DNA of 32,553 nt from Sphaerisporangium fuscum. Its GTDB lineage: Bacteria > Actinomycetota > Actinomycetes > Streptosporangiales > Streptosporangiaceae. A model generated the notes under the pieces. It was given only the letters and a program-made list of their open reading frames with translations. It did not search any database and was not told the DNA's origin. The number at the start of each line of letters is the position of its first letter. Within the stretch, counting starts at the first letter, position 1. The stretch is from the NCBI RefSeq assembly GCF_018531465.1, contig NZ_JAHDTF010000059.1, forward strand, positions 1-32,553, read 5' to 3'. Shown in pieces: positions 1 through 7,331 of the stretch. The translations under genes and the position numbers were made by a program.

Positions 1-492
1 GGCCCGGGACCGGCCGAAGAGCCGCATGCCCGGTCCGGCAGGCCGCCGGGCGCGCGGCCCGGCCGCGCGGCGGGTGGGCCGCCGCCCTTGATGACCTACA
101 AGAACAATTCGGCAATCAGCGATCGGCAGGCCGGTGGGAACCTGGGTTGCCAAGCGAACGCCCCTGACGCCTGATCAGGCACCCGCGCCTGGTTCGGCAA
201 CGGCGCCTTCGTCGTACTCGGCGTGTCGGGAAGACTCGCGGGACCGTCCTCAAGAGCGCCGCGAGGTCTTCGCGTACGCGGGGCGGGTCGCTGCCCTCGC
301 TGTACTGGTGAAGGCCTCGGCGACCGGCCCATCCGTTGGTCCCCGCCGAGGCCTTCAGCGCGCAACTGGAGTAACGCGCTGGTGATCTACCCGAGCGGGT
401 TGTTTCGGCAACTCCGCCGGCGGCCAACGGCCGCCCTTGATCTAGTAGAGAAAATTTGCATTCGATCATGGCGCGGGCCGCGACCGTGCAGG
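1..492. other. gene-free left end with a 13-bp inverted repeat
   Basis: I see no convincing gene on either strand. A perfect 13-bp inverted repeat has arms at 310-322 and 344-356 (GAAGGCCTCGGCG and its complement) around a 21-nt loop; it could be a terminator or another structured element. The octamer TTCGGCAA recurs near 111, 192 and 404, and GCCGCCCTTGAT recurs near 83 and 431, so part of the stretch may be an old duplication. The open frames here are typical of random GC-rich DNA. Confidence 0.5.
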
Positions 493-1080
493 TCAGGCGA
501 CCTGGTGGTTGATCGTGCCGGTGTAGAGGCCGGCCACGGCCTGGGCGGGGATGGTGACGATCAGGGTGGGGTTCCAGCTGGCGGAGTTGTCGCCCGAGCC
601 GGTGGTCTTGCTGAAGGCGGTGCGTGGCTGGTCCAGGGTGACCGCCGCGGCGGCGTTGGCCTGCCCGGGGACGAAGGTGCCGGTCCCGGTGGTGGCGGTG
701 GCCGGCCCCGACCAGTAGGCGACGCTGGAGGCGGGGATGGTCTCGGCGGCGGTGCCGGTGCCGGTGGTGAAACTGGTCGCCGACACCGTCGCGGTCCAGG
801 TGGCCGTCAGCGCGGCCCGCTGGTCGGAGACGGTGACGGTACCGAGCTGCCCGGTGATCTGGTTTCCGGGGGTGTTGCTCCCGATGTTCACCGGCCCGTT
901 GGGCACGGAGATGGTCAGGGAGTCCGGCGCCGTCACGGTGAAGGTCACCGTGGTGGGGCAGGTGGTCGAGGCGGCACAGGTGCCGGCCTCGGCGGGCGGG
1001 GCCGAGACCGGGGCTGTCAGCAGCGCGGCGGCGATGACGCCACCGGCGAGTGTGGCGCTTCGACGGGTCGGTCCAGGCAA
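493..1080 (-). CDS. secreted beta-rich protein, WxL-like
   Basis: This 195-aa protein starts with a Sec-type signal peptide: a basic n-region (PTRRS), a hydrophobic stretch at about residues 12-25, and a likely cleavage near AEA-G at residues 30-33. The mature part is almost all Thr, Ser, Ala, Val and Gly with a single Cys pair (GTCAASTTC). It ends in a strand-rich segment with TLIVTIPAQAVAGLYTGTI, which resembles the C-terminal part of WxL-type surface domains. I infer an exported cell-surface or extracellular protein of unknown binding partner. The start is TTG at 1080, preceded by GGGAG with an 8-nt spacer. It is a single-gene unit with no same-strand neighbour close by. Confidence 0.75.
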   Translation of the reverse strand: MPGPTRRSATLAGGVIAAALLTAPVSAPPAEAGTCAASTTCPTTVTFTVTAPDSLTISVPNGPVNIGSNTPGNQITGQLGTVTVSDQRAALTATWTATVSATSFTTGTGTAAETIPASSVAYWSGPATATTGTGTFVPGQANAAAAVTLDQPRTAFSKTTGSGDNSASWNPTLIVTIPAQAVAGLYTGTINHQVA

Positions 1081-1754
1081 CTGCCGCTCTCCCTTGATGA
1101 GCCCCGGCGTGACGACAACGGGTGATACGTGAGCCGATCTTGTGTCAGTGACCGGGGCGTCCCGAAAGCGGCCGAGCGGCGCCTTGCAGCCTTTTGATCA
1201 CTTCTTGGGCAGCAGACGATGCAGGGCCCGTTAGCGCCCCTTCGCGCGTTGCGCGTACGCGTGTCGCGCCTCGGGCCGCCCCTCCGAGACGGCCCGAACA
1301 TCAAGATGCATAGGTACATCGCCGGTGACTTCCCGGCGTCGCCCTGGTGCTCGTCGACCCGCTGCGGCCGCGGCCGTTGAGCTGCCCTGAGGGCCGTAAA
1401 ACCGACTTACGTACTAACTTGCTCCGCGACGATCATGAGATTTGCGCGCTGCCGTGTCGCTCTGGTGGTCGGCCTCGTGGGGCGGGTGAGGGCGGTAAGT
1501 CAGGCTTGAGCCATAACTTGCTCCCCGGAAAATGCACGCTGCGGGCGCGGAAATACGGCGGCAGCCTGTCGACGGCAGGGCGGGGGGACGGTCGCGCACG
1601 ATCACCGCTAGAACGCGCTGTGGCGGCCGCTACGGCGCGCACCGCCGCTCGCGAGTATTCGGGCGCGTGCCGGGACCGTAAAGGGCTTGTGGGCGGGACG
1701 TCGCCGGGCGACGGAGCGGGCCGGATTTCGTCACCGGATACGGCGCCACCGGCG
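1081..1754. other. gene-free stretch with a hairpin
   Basis: There is no supportable gene in these 674 bases. A perfect 8-bp inverted repeat (TCGGGCCG at 1271-1278 and its complement at 1290-1297) could form a hairpin. AACTTGCTCC occurs twice, near 1416 and 1514, and an alternating pyrimidine-purine run lies near 1246-1262. Long open frames across 1347-2378 on the plus strand are the antisense of the zinc-finger gene. Confidence 0.5.
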
Positions 1755-2423
1755 TTACGAATCGGCGGCGAGGGCCTTCGCCAGGACGGCATGCGCCTGG
1801 GCGAAGGTGGCCGGCCATCGGCTGCGGTGAGGCTCAGCGGCGGCCAGTACCGCGCGGGCGGCGACAGCGAGCTCGGCAGTGGAGCGGCCGGGCCGGGTGG
1901 CAGCGTGCAGGCCGTCCAGCGCCTCGGCGATCGCGACGGCCAGGCAAACGGGCAGCGGCCCGGCGACGGCCAACGAGGGATCGGCGACGGCCAGGAAGTT
2001 CACCGCCGCCTCCTGCACCGTCAGGCGCCTGGAGGGTGGTTCCTCGAGGACCGCATCGTCGTAGACGGTGATGTCCGCGTCGTCGGCCAGCTCGGTGTAG
2101 CGGTGGGCGGCGCGGGCGAGCTGGTCGGCGCGCTCGGCCAGGGCCCGCGTCAGGTCGACGAGTTCGGCCCGCCACTCCGGCGACGGGGTGGCCTGCTCCA
2201 TCAGCTCGGCCAGGTATCCGGCGTCCTCGATGGTGTCCGCGGCGGCCTCGCGGATGTCGGCCAGGACCTGCCCGGCCTGCCCGGCGTTGTGACGGGCGCG
2301 GCGCCGGTCGCGGTAGGCCGCTTGACGGCAGACGGTGGAGCAGAACCGCGGGGATCGTCCCCTCGCCGGACGGTGTAGGACAGTGCCACAGCGCGCGCAC
2401 AGCAGCTCACCCGGCAGGGGCAT
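1755..2423 (-). CDS. FCS-type zinc-finger protein
   Basis: This 222-aa protein has an N-terminal zinc-finger module: CARC at about residues 9-12, then FCSTVCRQAAYRDRRRAR about 20 residues later. That spacing and the FCS-x2-C ending resemble FCS or treble-clef fingers that bind nucleic acid or proteins. The remainder is Ala/Leu-rich and helical with no recognised catalytic motif. I chose the ATG at 2423 because GAGGAGG lies about 4-5 nt upstream; an in-frame start at 2498 has no such site. An extended -10 (TGC-TAAGGT on the minus strand) lies 66-74 bases upstream. Function is unknown; a DNA-binding accessory protein is plausible. Confidence 0.75.
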   Translation of the reverse strand: MPLPGELLCARCGTVLHRPARGRSPRFCSTVCRQAAYRDRRRARHNAGQAGQVLADIREAAADTIEDAGYLAELMEQATPSPEWRAELVDLTRALAERADQLARAAHRYTELADDADITVYDDAVLEEPPSRRLTVQEAAVNFLAVADPSLAVAGPLPVCLAVAIAEALDGLHAATRPGRSTAELAVAARAVLAAAEPHRSRWPATFAQAHAVLAKALAADS

Positions 2424-2488
2424 ACCGCCTCCTCGACGATGTTTCGTAACGCCTGCTGGGCGGCGTATCGGCGACGAAAGTCGCTGAT

Positions 2489-2497
2489 ACCTTAGCA
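2489..2497 (-). promoter_or_regulatory. extended -10 promoter candidate
   Basis: On the minus strand the sequence TGCTAAGGT matches an extended -10 (TGn-TAnnnT). It would give a leader of roughly 60 nt for the zinc-finger gene. No good -35 hexamer is visible 17-18 nt upstream. Confidence 0.35.
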
Positions 2498-2565
2498 CTG
2501 CTGTTGATCTTGGCTCTGTCGTCTGGATCCGATCCGACGTGTGGGTCCTGTGGTTTCCCCGGCAT

Positions 2566-2605
2566 GACGAGAGGGGCGCTCCCTGGTGGGGGCGCCCCTC
2601 TCGTC
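2566..2605. terminator. strong hairpin, likely bidirectional terminator
   Basis: A perfect 14-bp inverted repeat (GACGAGAGGGGCGC and its complement) encloses a 12-nt loop. It lies just past the stop of the 2.6-kb small gene on the minus strand. There is no T-tract, which is common for actinobacterial terminators. Confidence 0.75.
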
Positions 2606-2622
2606 GCAGCAGTCGTGAGGCT

Positions 2623-2820
2623 TCAGTTGGCGTGGGGTTGCTGCTGGCGGGTGAGCTTGTAGGTCGGCCCGGGGTCGGGCATGGCCGCGTCGACCTCGAC
2701 GCCCATCAGCTCGGCGCGGATCTCCTCCTCGGTGGCGCCGCCGCGGCGCAGGGCCTCGGCTAGCGCGCCGCCGAACTCGGCGAGGGCGACGTCGTAGCGC
2801 TCGAAGTTGTTCTTCGCCAT
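2623..2820 (-). CDS. small acidic helical protein
   Basis: This 65-aa protein begins MAKNNFERYD and contains an amphipathic helical segment rich in Ala, Glu and Leu. I do not recognise a family. The ATG at 2820 has GGGGAG with a 6-nt spacer. An in-frame ATG at 2853 adds eleven residues (MTDAPNNGENA) and would start 6 nt after the upstream HTH gene's stop at 2860, so the longer form is a real alternative. It is co-directional with the HTH gene and is followed by the hairpin at 2566-2605, suggesting a two-gene transcript. It could be a small partner or regulator of the HTH protein. Confidence 0.6.
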   Translation of the reverse strand: MAKNNFERYDVALAEFGGALAEALRRGGATEEEIRAELMGVEVDAAMPDPGPTYKLTRQQQPHAN

Positions 2821-2859
2821 GGCGTTCTCCCCGTTATTGGGTGCGTCGGTCATGTCGTC

Positions 2860-3633
2860 TCACGTCCCTTGGGCGACGCGTTCGATGTCGTGCTCGGCGA
2901 TCCCGAACTCGCGGTCGTCGTCGGTCAGGACCACGTACGGGAAAGGGGTCGGGTACTCGCGGACCTTCACGATCCGGCAGACCGTCCCGCTTCGGACGGT
3001 GAAGCGGACCTGGGCGTCCTCGCCCTCGTCCGCTAGGTCGTCATCGGTGTACGACACGTGCTGTGTGACCAGGAGCCGCACGCGGTCGCCGAGACCGAAC
3101 GCGCGGTCCGGGACGAGCGGCTTGGCCCACCGCTCGTGGGCGGACTGGCGGGTGATGCCGACCGCCTCGCCGATGTCGGCCCACGAGTGGCCGGCCTCGC
3201 GGGCGGCGTGTACGGCGCCGGTGAGCCGGGCCTGGGCGACCTCGACCGCGCGGGCCTCGCGGCCGACCGCAGCAAGGCGCGCCGGCGGCAGGTGCTCGCT
3301 CCACTCGGCGCGCATCGCGTCCCTGATGTCCTCGGAGGCGTCGCCGTACTGGTCGACCTCCACCCAGACCAGCCGGGCCGCGCGGTCGTGCTCCTCGGGG
3401 GAGCTTGCCCGCCGCCACAGCGGGCCGCGCCAGCCGCACTCGCACATGCTGCGCCAGCCGATCGCCGCGTGGCCGGAGACCACCTCGGGCGCCCCGGTGT
3501 CGTCCAGGCCGTCCGGCCCGTCCCTGCGCACCAGCGCCCCACCACCGCCGGACCCGACCGAGACCCGGCCACCGGAGAACACCGCAGCGTCCCAGCCTTC
3601 ATGGCCGACCGCCTCGTCGCTTACCCAGGCCAT
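2860..3633 (-). CDS. HTH DNA-binding protein, probably autoregulated
   Basis: The 257-aa protein has a variable N-terminal third with a CxC pair (CECGW). A central region (AQARLTGAVHAAREAGHSW) leads into a helix-turn-helix, WADIGEAVGITRQSAHERW, typical of actinobacterial plasmid and phage proteins. The C-terminal part is beta-rich. I chose the ATG at 3633, with GGGAGG 8 nt upstream, over a GTG at 3672, because the GTG lies inside the operator-like repeat at 3654-3671. Two matching inverted repeats directly upstream suggest that the protein represses its own promoter. It probably forms a transcript with the small gene at 2623-2820. Its cellular role is unknown. Confidence 0.75.
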   Translation of the reverse strand: MAWVSDEAVGHEGWDAAVFSGGRVSVGSGGGGALVRRDGPDGLDDTGAPEVVSGHAAIGWRSMCECGWRGPLWRRASSPEEHDRAARLVWVEVDQYGDASEDIRDAMRAEWSEHLPPARLAAVGREARAVEVAQARLTGAVHAAREAGHSWADIGEAVGITRQSAHERWAKPLVPDRAFGLGDRVRLLVTQHVSYTDDDLADEGEDAQVRFTVRSGTVCRIVKVREYPTPFPYVVLTDDDREFGIAEHDIERVAQGT

Positions 3634-3653
3634 CGCCTCACCCTCCCGTCTAA

Positions 3654-3699
3654 TGTCAGGGTTTCCTGACACTCTCCACGATGTCAGGCAGCCCTGACG
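3654..3699. promoter_or_regulatory. paired operators TGTCAGG-N4-CCTGACA
   Basis: Two 18-bp inverted repeats have the same half-sites and the same 4-nt spacer: 3654-3671 (perfect) and 3682-3699 (one base off). Their centres are 28 bp apart, close to three helical turns. They sit directly upstream of the HTH gene that starts at 3633. Confidence 0.65.
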
Positions 3700-3743
3700 T
3701 CGGCAAGTCGCTTAGCGGAAAAGGTGGGGCTCCAGCCTCGGCT

Positions 3744-3966
3744 CGCGCGCCCGCGCGCGCGAAGAGACGTTGCGAAAGTAGCGAAATCCGGGCTGCCCAC
3801 TCCCGCGTGCCTGCGCGTACGGGCGTCCCTTGGGGGAGTTCCGCGAGGACGTGCAACGCGCGCCCGCGCGCGAAGGAACGTCGCAAAAGTCGCGAAATCC
3901 CGGCTGCCTGATCGCGCGCCCGCGCGTAGGGGCGTCCCGAAAGTCCCGAAACCCTGGGGGTTTCGC
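3744..3966. repeat. degenerate ~56-bp tandem repeats (iteron-like)
   Basis: Units begin near 3744, 3803, 3857 and 3913. Each opens with an alternating CG block (CGCGCGCCCGCGCG) followed by a segment like GACGTTGCGAAAGTAGCGAAATC. Units 1 and 3 are the closest pair; unit 2 is the most diverged. The region 3700-4085 has no convincing gene. It may be an origin, a partition site or a protein-loading region. Confidence 0.6.
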
Positions 3967-4085
3967 CAGTTTCGGCAGGACGTCCCACGCGCGTACGCGG
4001 CGGTGAGCAGGCGTTCGCACGTACGAACCCCCTCGCGTACGCGCGCGCGTGGGCGCGTCGGAAAACCCCTCTACCTGCCCGCGCG

Positions 4086-4412
4086 TCACCAGGCGGGGAG
4101 TTGCTGCGGCCCGGCGCCGGGGGTGGGAGCGTCGAACAGGTCGAGCTGCCCGGGGTCGACGTCGGCGCGGTCCTGAAGCTTCAGGCAGCGGCGGCAGGTG
4201 ACCTCGCCATGGTCGGGGTGGGCGGCGCCGGGGTCCCAGCCGCTGACGCCGACCATGCACGCCGGGCCGGGCATCAGGTGCCCGCCGAGCCACCGGGTCA
4301 TGGCGACCTGGTGAACGATGCCCGAGGAGCGGACGCGAAGGTGCGCCCCGTCGGCGTAGGCCGCGCGGGCGGCGGCAGCGATGACGGCCAGGGCCTCGTA
4401 GGTGTCGCTCAC
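4086..4412 (-). CDS. small Cys/His-rich protein
   Basis: This 108-aa protein starts VSDTYEALAVIAAAARAAY and carries a late CRRC motif (VTCRRCLKL) plus nearby His residues (AAHPDH), which could form a zinc site. The C-terminal DLFDAP-type tail is common in actinobacterial phage and plasmid proteins. The GTG start at 4412 overlaps the TGA of a 25-codon reading frame that itself overlaps the upstream integrase stop, so it is probably translationally coupled to the integrase. An upstream in-frame start at 4445 would overlap that short frame more extensively. No function can be assigned. Confidence 0.65.
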   Translation of the reverse strand: MSDTYEALAVIAAAARAAYADGAHLRVRSSGIVHQVAMTRWLGGHLMPGPACMVGVSGWDPGAAHPDHGEVTCRRCLKLQDRADVDPGQLDLFDAPTPGAGPQQLPAW

Positions 4413-4486
4413 GGGCCGACTCCGCGCATGACCGGGTTCTCCCACACGCGCGGCCGCGGCCGGCCGCAGCGTTCTTCGCCGGTCAT
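4409..4486 (-). CDS. possible 25-aa coupled peptide
   Basis: A short frame starts ATG at 4486, overlapping the integrase stop (TGATG). It ends in a TGA that overlaps the GTG of the next gene (GTGA). The product begins MTGEERCGRPRPRVWENP. The double overlap looks like a ribosome relay between two genes rather than chance, but the peptide itself may have no function. Confidence 0.35.
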   Translation of the reverse strand: MTGEERCGRPRPRVWENPVMRGVGP

Positions 4487-5607
4487 CAGGCGCCGCCGCC
4501 GAGGATGGCGGCCATGCGGTAGGCGGCGTGGGAGTCGAGTTTGCGGCGGCCGCGGTTGTAGCGCTGGGTGGTGACCGGGGAGGCGTGGCCGAGCATCTCC
4601 TGCACGTCGGCGATCGGCACTCCGGCGTCCAGCAGTGCGGTGGCGGCGGTGGCGCGGGCGGTGTGCGGGGTGAGCTTGGTGTGGTCGACGCCGGCGGCGT
4701 TGGCGGCGCGGCGCAGCGCGGTGGTCATCCGCCACCGGTCGAAGGGGCGGCCGTCGTCGCGGGTGAACAGCGGGGCTTCGGCCGGGCGGTCCAGGAGCGG
4801 CTCGATCAGGGCGCGGACCCGGGGCGGGATGGGCAGCCGGTCGGTCTTGCCGCCCTTGCGGCGGAACAGGATGACCAGGTGCCCGGCGTCGAGGGTGAAG
4901 GAGCCGACGGTGAGGGCGACCAGCTCGCCGACGCGGACCGCGCAGACCGCCAGCAGCGCGACGGCGGCGGCGTCGACCGGATGGGTCGCGGCGATGGCCT
5001 CGGCGCCGTCGACCAGTGAGGTCTGCTCGGCGACCGTGCGGGCCGGGGTGGTGCCGATGGTGGAGACCTCGGGGCGTTCCACCGGGTCGGCGGGGTTGGC
5101 GGCCAGGACGCGGCGGCGCACCGCGTAGCCGAACAGGCTGGAGATGTTGGACAGGCGGCGGGCGATGGTGGAGGGCGCCAGCGGCTTCCCGGGGCGGGCG
5201 AGGCCGGCGCGGGCGGTGCCGGTGGCGATGGTGTCGCGGTAGTGGGTCAGGTGGTCCTCGCTCACCTGCAGCAGGGCGACGCCGGGGGCCTCGGCGGCCA
5301 GCCATCGGACGAACGCGGCGGTGTCGGCCAGGCGGGCCTGGCGGGTGGTGACGGCCTTGGCGGCGCGCAGCCACGCCGCGACGGTGGACCAGGCGGCGGC
5401 CGGGAGCGCGTCGACGGTGTCGACGTCGGCGCCGGGCACCTCGCCGCCGTCGCCCTTGGCCCGGCGCGGGGACAGGCCGGGGATGTCGCCCACCGAGCGC
5501 ACCATCGGCGCGGGCAGCGCCACCGCGCCGCCGGCTGGCCGCTCATCGACGGCCGCGGGGGAGGGGTGTGCGGGGCGGAGGAGCGCGGTCGGGATGATCT
5601 CGGTCAC
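4486..5607 (-). CDS. tyrosine recombinase / integrase (first copy)
   Basis: This 373-aa protein has an N-terminal core-binding (SAM-like) domain at about residues 70-170 and a catalytic domain at about 200-360. The catalytic set is visible: Arg225 in VRVGELVAL, a beta-hairpin Lys in RRKGGKTDRL, His315 and Arg318 in PHTARAT, His341 in LGHASP, and the nucleophile Tyr350 in TTQRYNR. It is XerC/D- or phage-type and likely integrates, excises or resolves the element. It starts with GTG at 5607, behind an AT-rich palindromic promoter at 5620-5643. Two small coupled genes follow. A second, different tyrosine recombinase lies 1.7 kb away on the same strand. Confidence 0.92.
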   Translation of the reverse strand: MTEIIPTALLRPAHPSPAAVDERPAGGAVALPAPMVRSVGDIPGLSPRRAKGDGGEVPGADVDTVDALPAAAWSTVAAWLRAAKAVTTRQARLADTAAFVRWLAAEAPGVALLQVSEDHLTHYRDTIATGTARAGLARPGKPLAPSTIARRLSNISSLFGYAVRRRVLAANPADPVERPEVSTIGTTPARTVAEQTSLVDGAEAIAATHPVDAAAVALLAVCAVRVGELVALTVGSFTLDAGHLVILFRRKGGKTDRLPIPPRVRALIEPLLDRPAEAPLFTRDDGRPFDRWRMTTALRRAANAAGVDHTKLTPHTARATAATALLDAGVPIADVQEMLGHASPVTTQRYNRGRRKLDSHAAYRMAAILGGGA

Positions 5608-5619
5608 GCCGTCGAGGAT

Positions 5620-5643
5620 CTCACATAATTAGCATTGTGTGAG
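5620..5643 (-). promoter_or_regulatory. palindromic promoter/operator of first integrase
   Basis: A 24-bp near-palindrome (CTCACAYAAT arms around a 4-nt centre, one mismatch) is the most AT-rich stretch in the area. Read on the minus strand it includes TGC-TAATTA, an extended -10, about 20-25 nt before the integrase GTG. A repressor bound here would block the promoter. Confidence 0.5.
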
Positions 5644-6312
5644 AGAAGTCCGGGGCGACCGGCGGCACCGAACGACACCGGCCGAAACGCGCCGACAGGC
5701 ATCCGGGGTCAGAGAGATTTGGAACGGAATCCGGCGTTAACGAGGTTTCCGCTGCTCAGTGGGCCGCCGCTCTCCCCTCTGCCGAACGTGGCCCGCGCCG
5801 GAATCCGTTCGAATTCACTCACCGGAGGCCATCGCGATAGGCAGTGGGGCACATTCTGCCGTAGCTGGTCCATGCCACCGAGTTAGCTGACACCGAGGCG
5901 GGCCACGATCCCGCTGATGGTCAAACTCGGCGGGACCAGCTTGAGCCCCGCGGCGATGGAGGGGGCCCGCAGCGATCAACGGGTGCGCTACCACCCGGTG
6001 CCGACCTCCTGCACGAGGGCTGACGCAATGCCACGATCACGGCGGATGAGGACACCTATTGGCGGGCTGGCGCGTATCGGCGGGAAACGTGTTCCACGTT
6101 GCGCGGGCGTCACGCGGTGCCGCAGGCTGTGCCCGGACGGTTCGAGGCCGAAGGCGTCGTACGGCAGGGCGGTCGCGGCAGGCGTCGCCTCCTGCCGAAC
6201 GGCTGGCGCGGTCAGGGCTCGACGCGGGTGAGATGTCCTTCCATCCGGGTGATCTTCAGCAGGCGGAGCGTTCTCTCGCCACTCTCCTGCCGGGGGACCC
6301 TCCCGTGCCGAT
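5644..6312. other. gene-free stretch between integrase and prcB
   Basis: I find no supportable coding region in these 669 bases. Short plus-strand frames at 5635-5886, 5917-6231 and 6059-6316 have no ribosome-binding site and no recognisable protein features. An attachment site for either neighbouring recombinase could lie here, but I could not identify a core repeat by eye. Confidence 0.45.
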
Positions 6313-7161
6313 CTAGCGTAGCGGGGCGATGGGGCCGTCGGGTGAGATCAGGCGGGTCTGGAGCATCTGCTCCACGTGGCCGGCCACCTGCGCCTCGGTC
6401 AGCCGCCGGAAGCCGTCGGCGTCGATCACCGACACGATCGGCCAGATCCTCCTGGTCACGTCCGGCCCGCCGGTCGCCGCGTCGTCGTCGGCCGCGTCGT
6501 AGAGCGCCTGGATGAGCGTCATCACCATGTCGTCGGCCGAGGCGCCGTCGCGGTAGAGCTTCTTCAGCGACCCGCGCGCGAAGATCGAGCCCGAGCCGAT
6601 GGCGTCGAACCGCTTCCGCTCGTACGGCCCGCCCGCCACGTCGTAGCTGAAGATGCGTCCCTCATCCTTGTCGAGGTCGTAGGCGGCGAACAGCGGCACC
6701 ACCACCAGCCCCTGCATGGCCATGGCGAGGTTACCGCGGATCATGGTGGCCAGCCGGTTGGCCTTGCCCGCCACCGACATCGTGCGGCCCTCCATCTTCT
6801 CGTAGTGCTCCAGCTCCACCCGGTACAGCCGGGCCATCTCGATGCCGGTGCTGGCGGTGCCCGCGATGCCCAGGCACGAGTAGTCGTCGGCGCGGAACAC
6901 CTTGTCCATGTCGCGCTGGGAGATGACGGTGCCCGACGTGGCCCGGCGGTCGCCCGCCATGACCACGCCGCCGGCGTAGGTGGCGGCGATGATCGTGGTC
7001 GCGTGCGGGACCTGGTCGCCGATCGGGGTGGCCAGGTCCCCGTCTCGCGGGGGCAGCAACTCGGGTGCATACGAGCTGACGAACTCCGTGAACGAGGAGT
7101 TCCCGGTGTTGCCAAAGAGCCGGTTCACCACGCCGGAAGGCAGATTCCTGTTCGATGCCAC
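6313..7161 (-). CDS. prcB: 20S proteasome beta subunit (PrcB)
   Basis: This 282-aa protein matches actinobacterial PrcB along its length. A propeptide of about 54 residues ends at PHA, followed by the catalytic TTIIAATYAGGVVMAGDRRA. Taking the first Thr as Thr1, Asp17 (GDRR) and Lys33 (DMDK) are both present, so the N-terminal nucleophile triad is intact. ALYDAADDDAATGGPD, a hallmark of the family, is also there. The residue before Thr1 is Ala rather than the usual Gly. PrcB forms the inner rings of the core particle with PrcA, which degrades pupylated proteins. No prcA, pup, dop, pafA or arc lies within this window. I chose the GTG at 7161, with GGAGGGAG about 6 nt upstream, over a TTG at 7176. 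It sits alone between two integrase genes. Confidence 0.93.
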   Translation of the reverse strand: MASNRNLPSGVVNRLFGNTGNSSFTEFVSSYAPELLPPRDGDLATPIGDQVPHATTIIAATYAGGVVMAGDRRATSGTVISQRDMDKVFRADDYSCLGIAGTASTGIEMARLYRVELEHYEKMEGRTMSVAGKANRLATMIRGNLAMAMQGLVVVPLFAAYDLDKDEGRIFSYDVAGGPYERKRFDAIGSGSIFARGSLKKLYRDGASADDMVMTLIQALYDAADDDAATGGPDVTRRIWPIVSVIDADGFRRLTEAQVAGHVEQMLQTRLISPDGPIAPLR

Positions 7162-7331
7162 GCGGACTCCCTCCAAGGGGTCGGTGTCCCTGCGGCGACC
7201 CTACTCGTGTCGGGTCGCCGTCTGCACGTGCCGCAATCAGGTCACGGCGATCCCCGTCTTGTCGCCCTTGGCCCTGGTGCGGCGCGTCTTCGGGTCTGGG
7301 CAGCTACCGTCGACGTCGCTGGCCGGGCTGT

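Noticed and set aside
1..95. Possible end of a gene at the left edge
   Set aside because: No frame shows family-like sequence; the stretch is dominated by short GC inverted repeats.
1347..2378. A 343-residue plus-strand frame
   Set aside because: Its second half is antisense to the zinc-finger gene and its first half has no start site or recognisable motifs.
5635..6316. Short plus-strand frames between integrase and prcB
   Set aside because: No ribosome-binding sites, no domain pattern and mutually overlapping frames.
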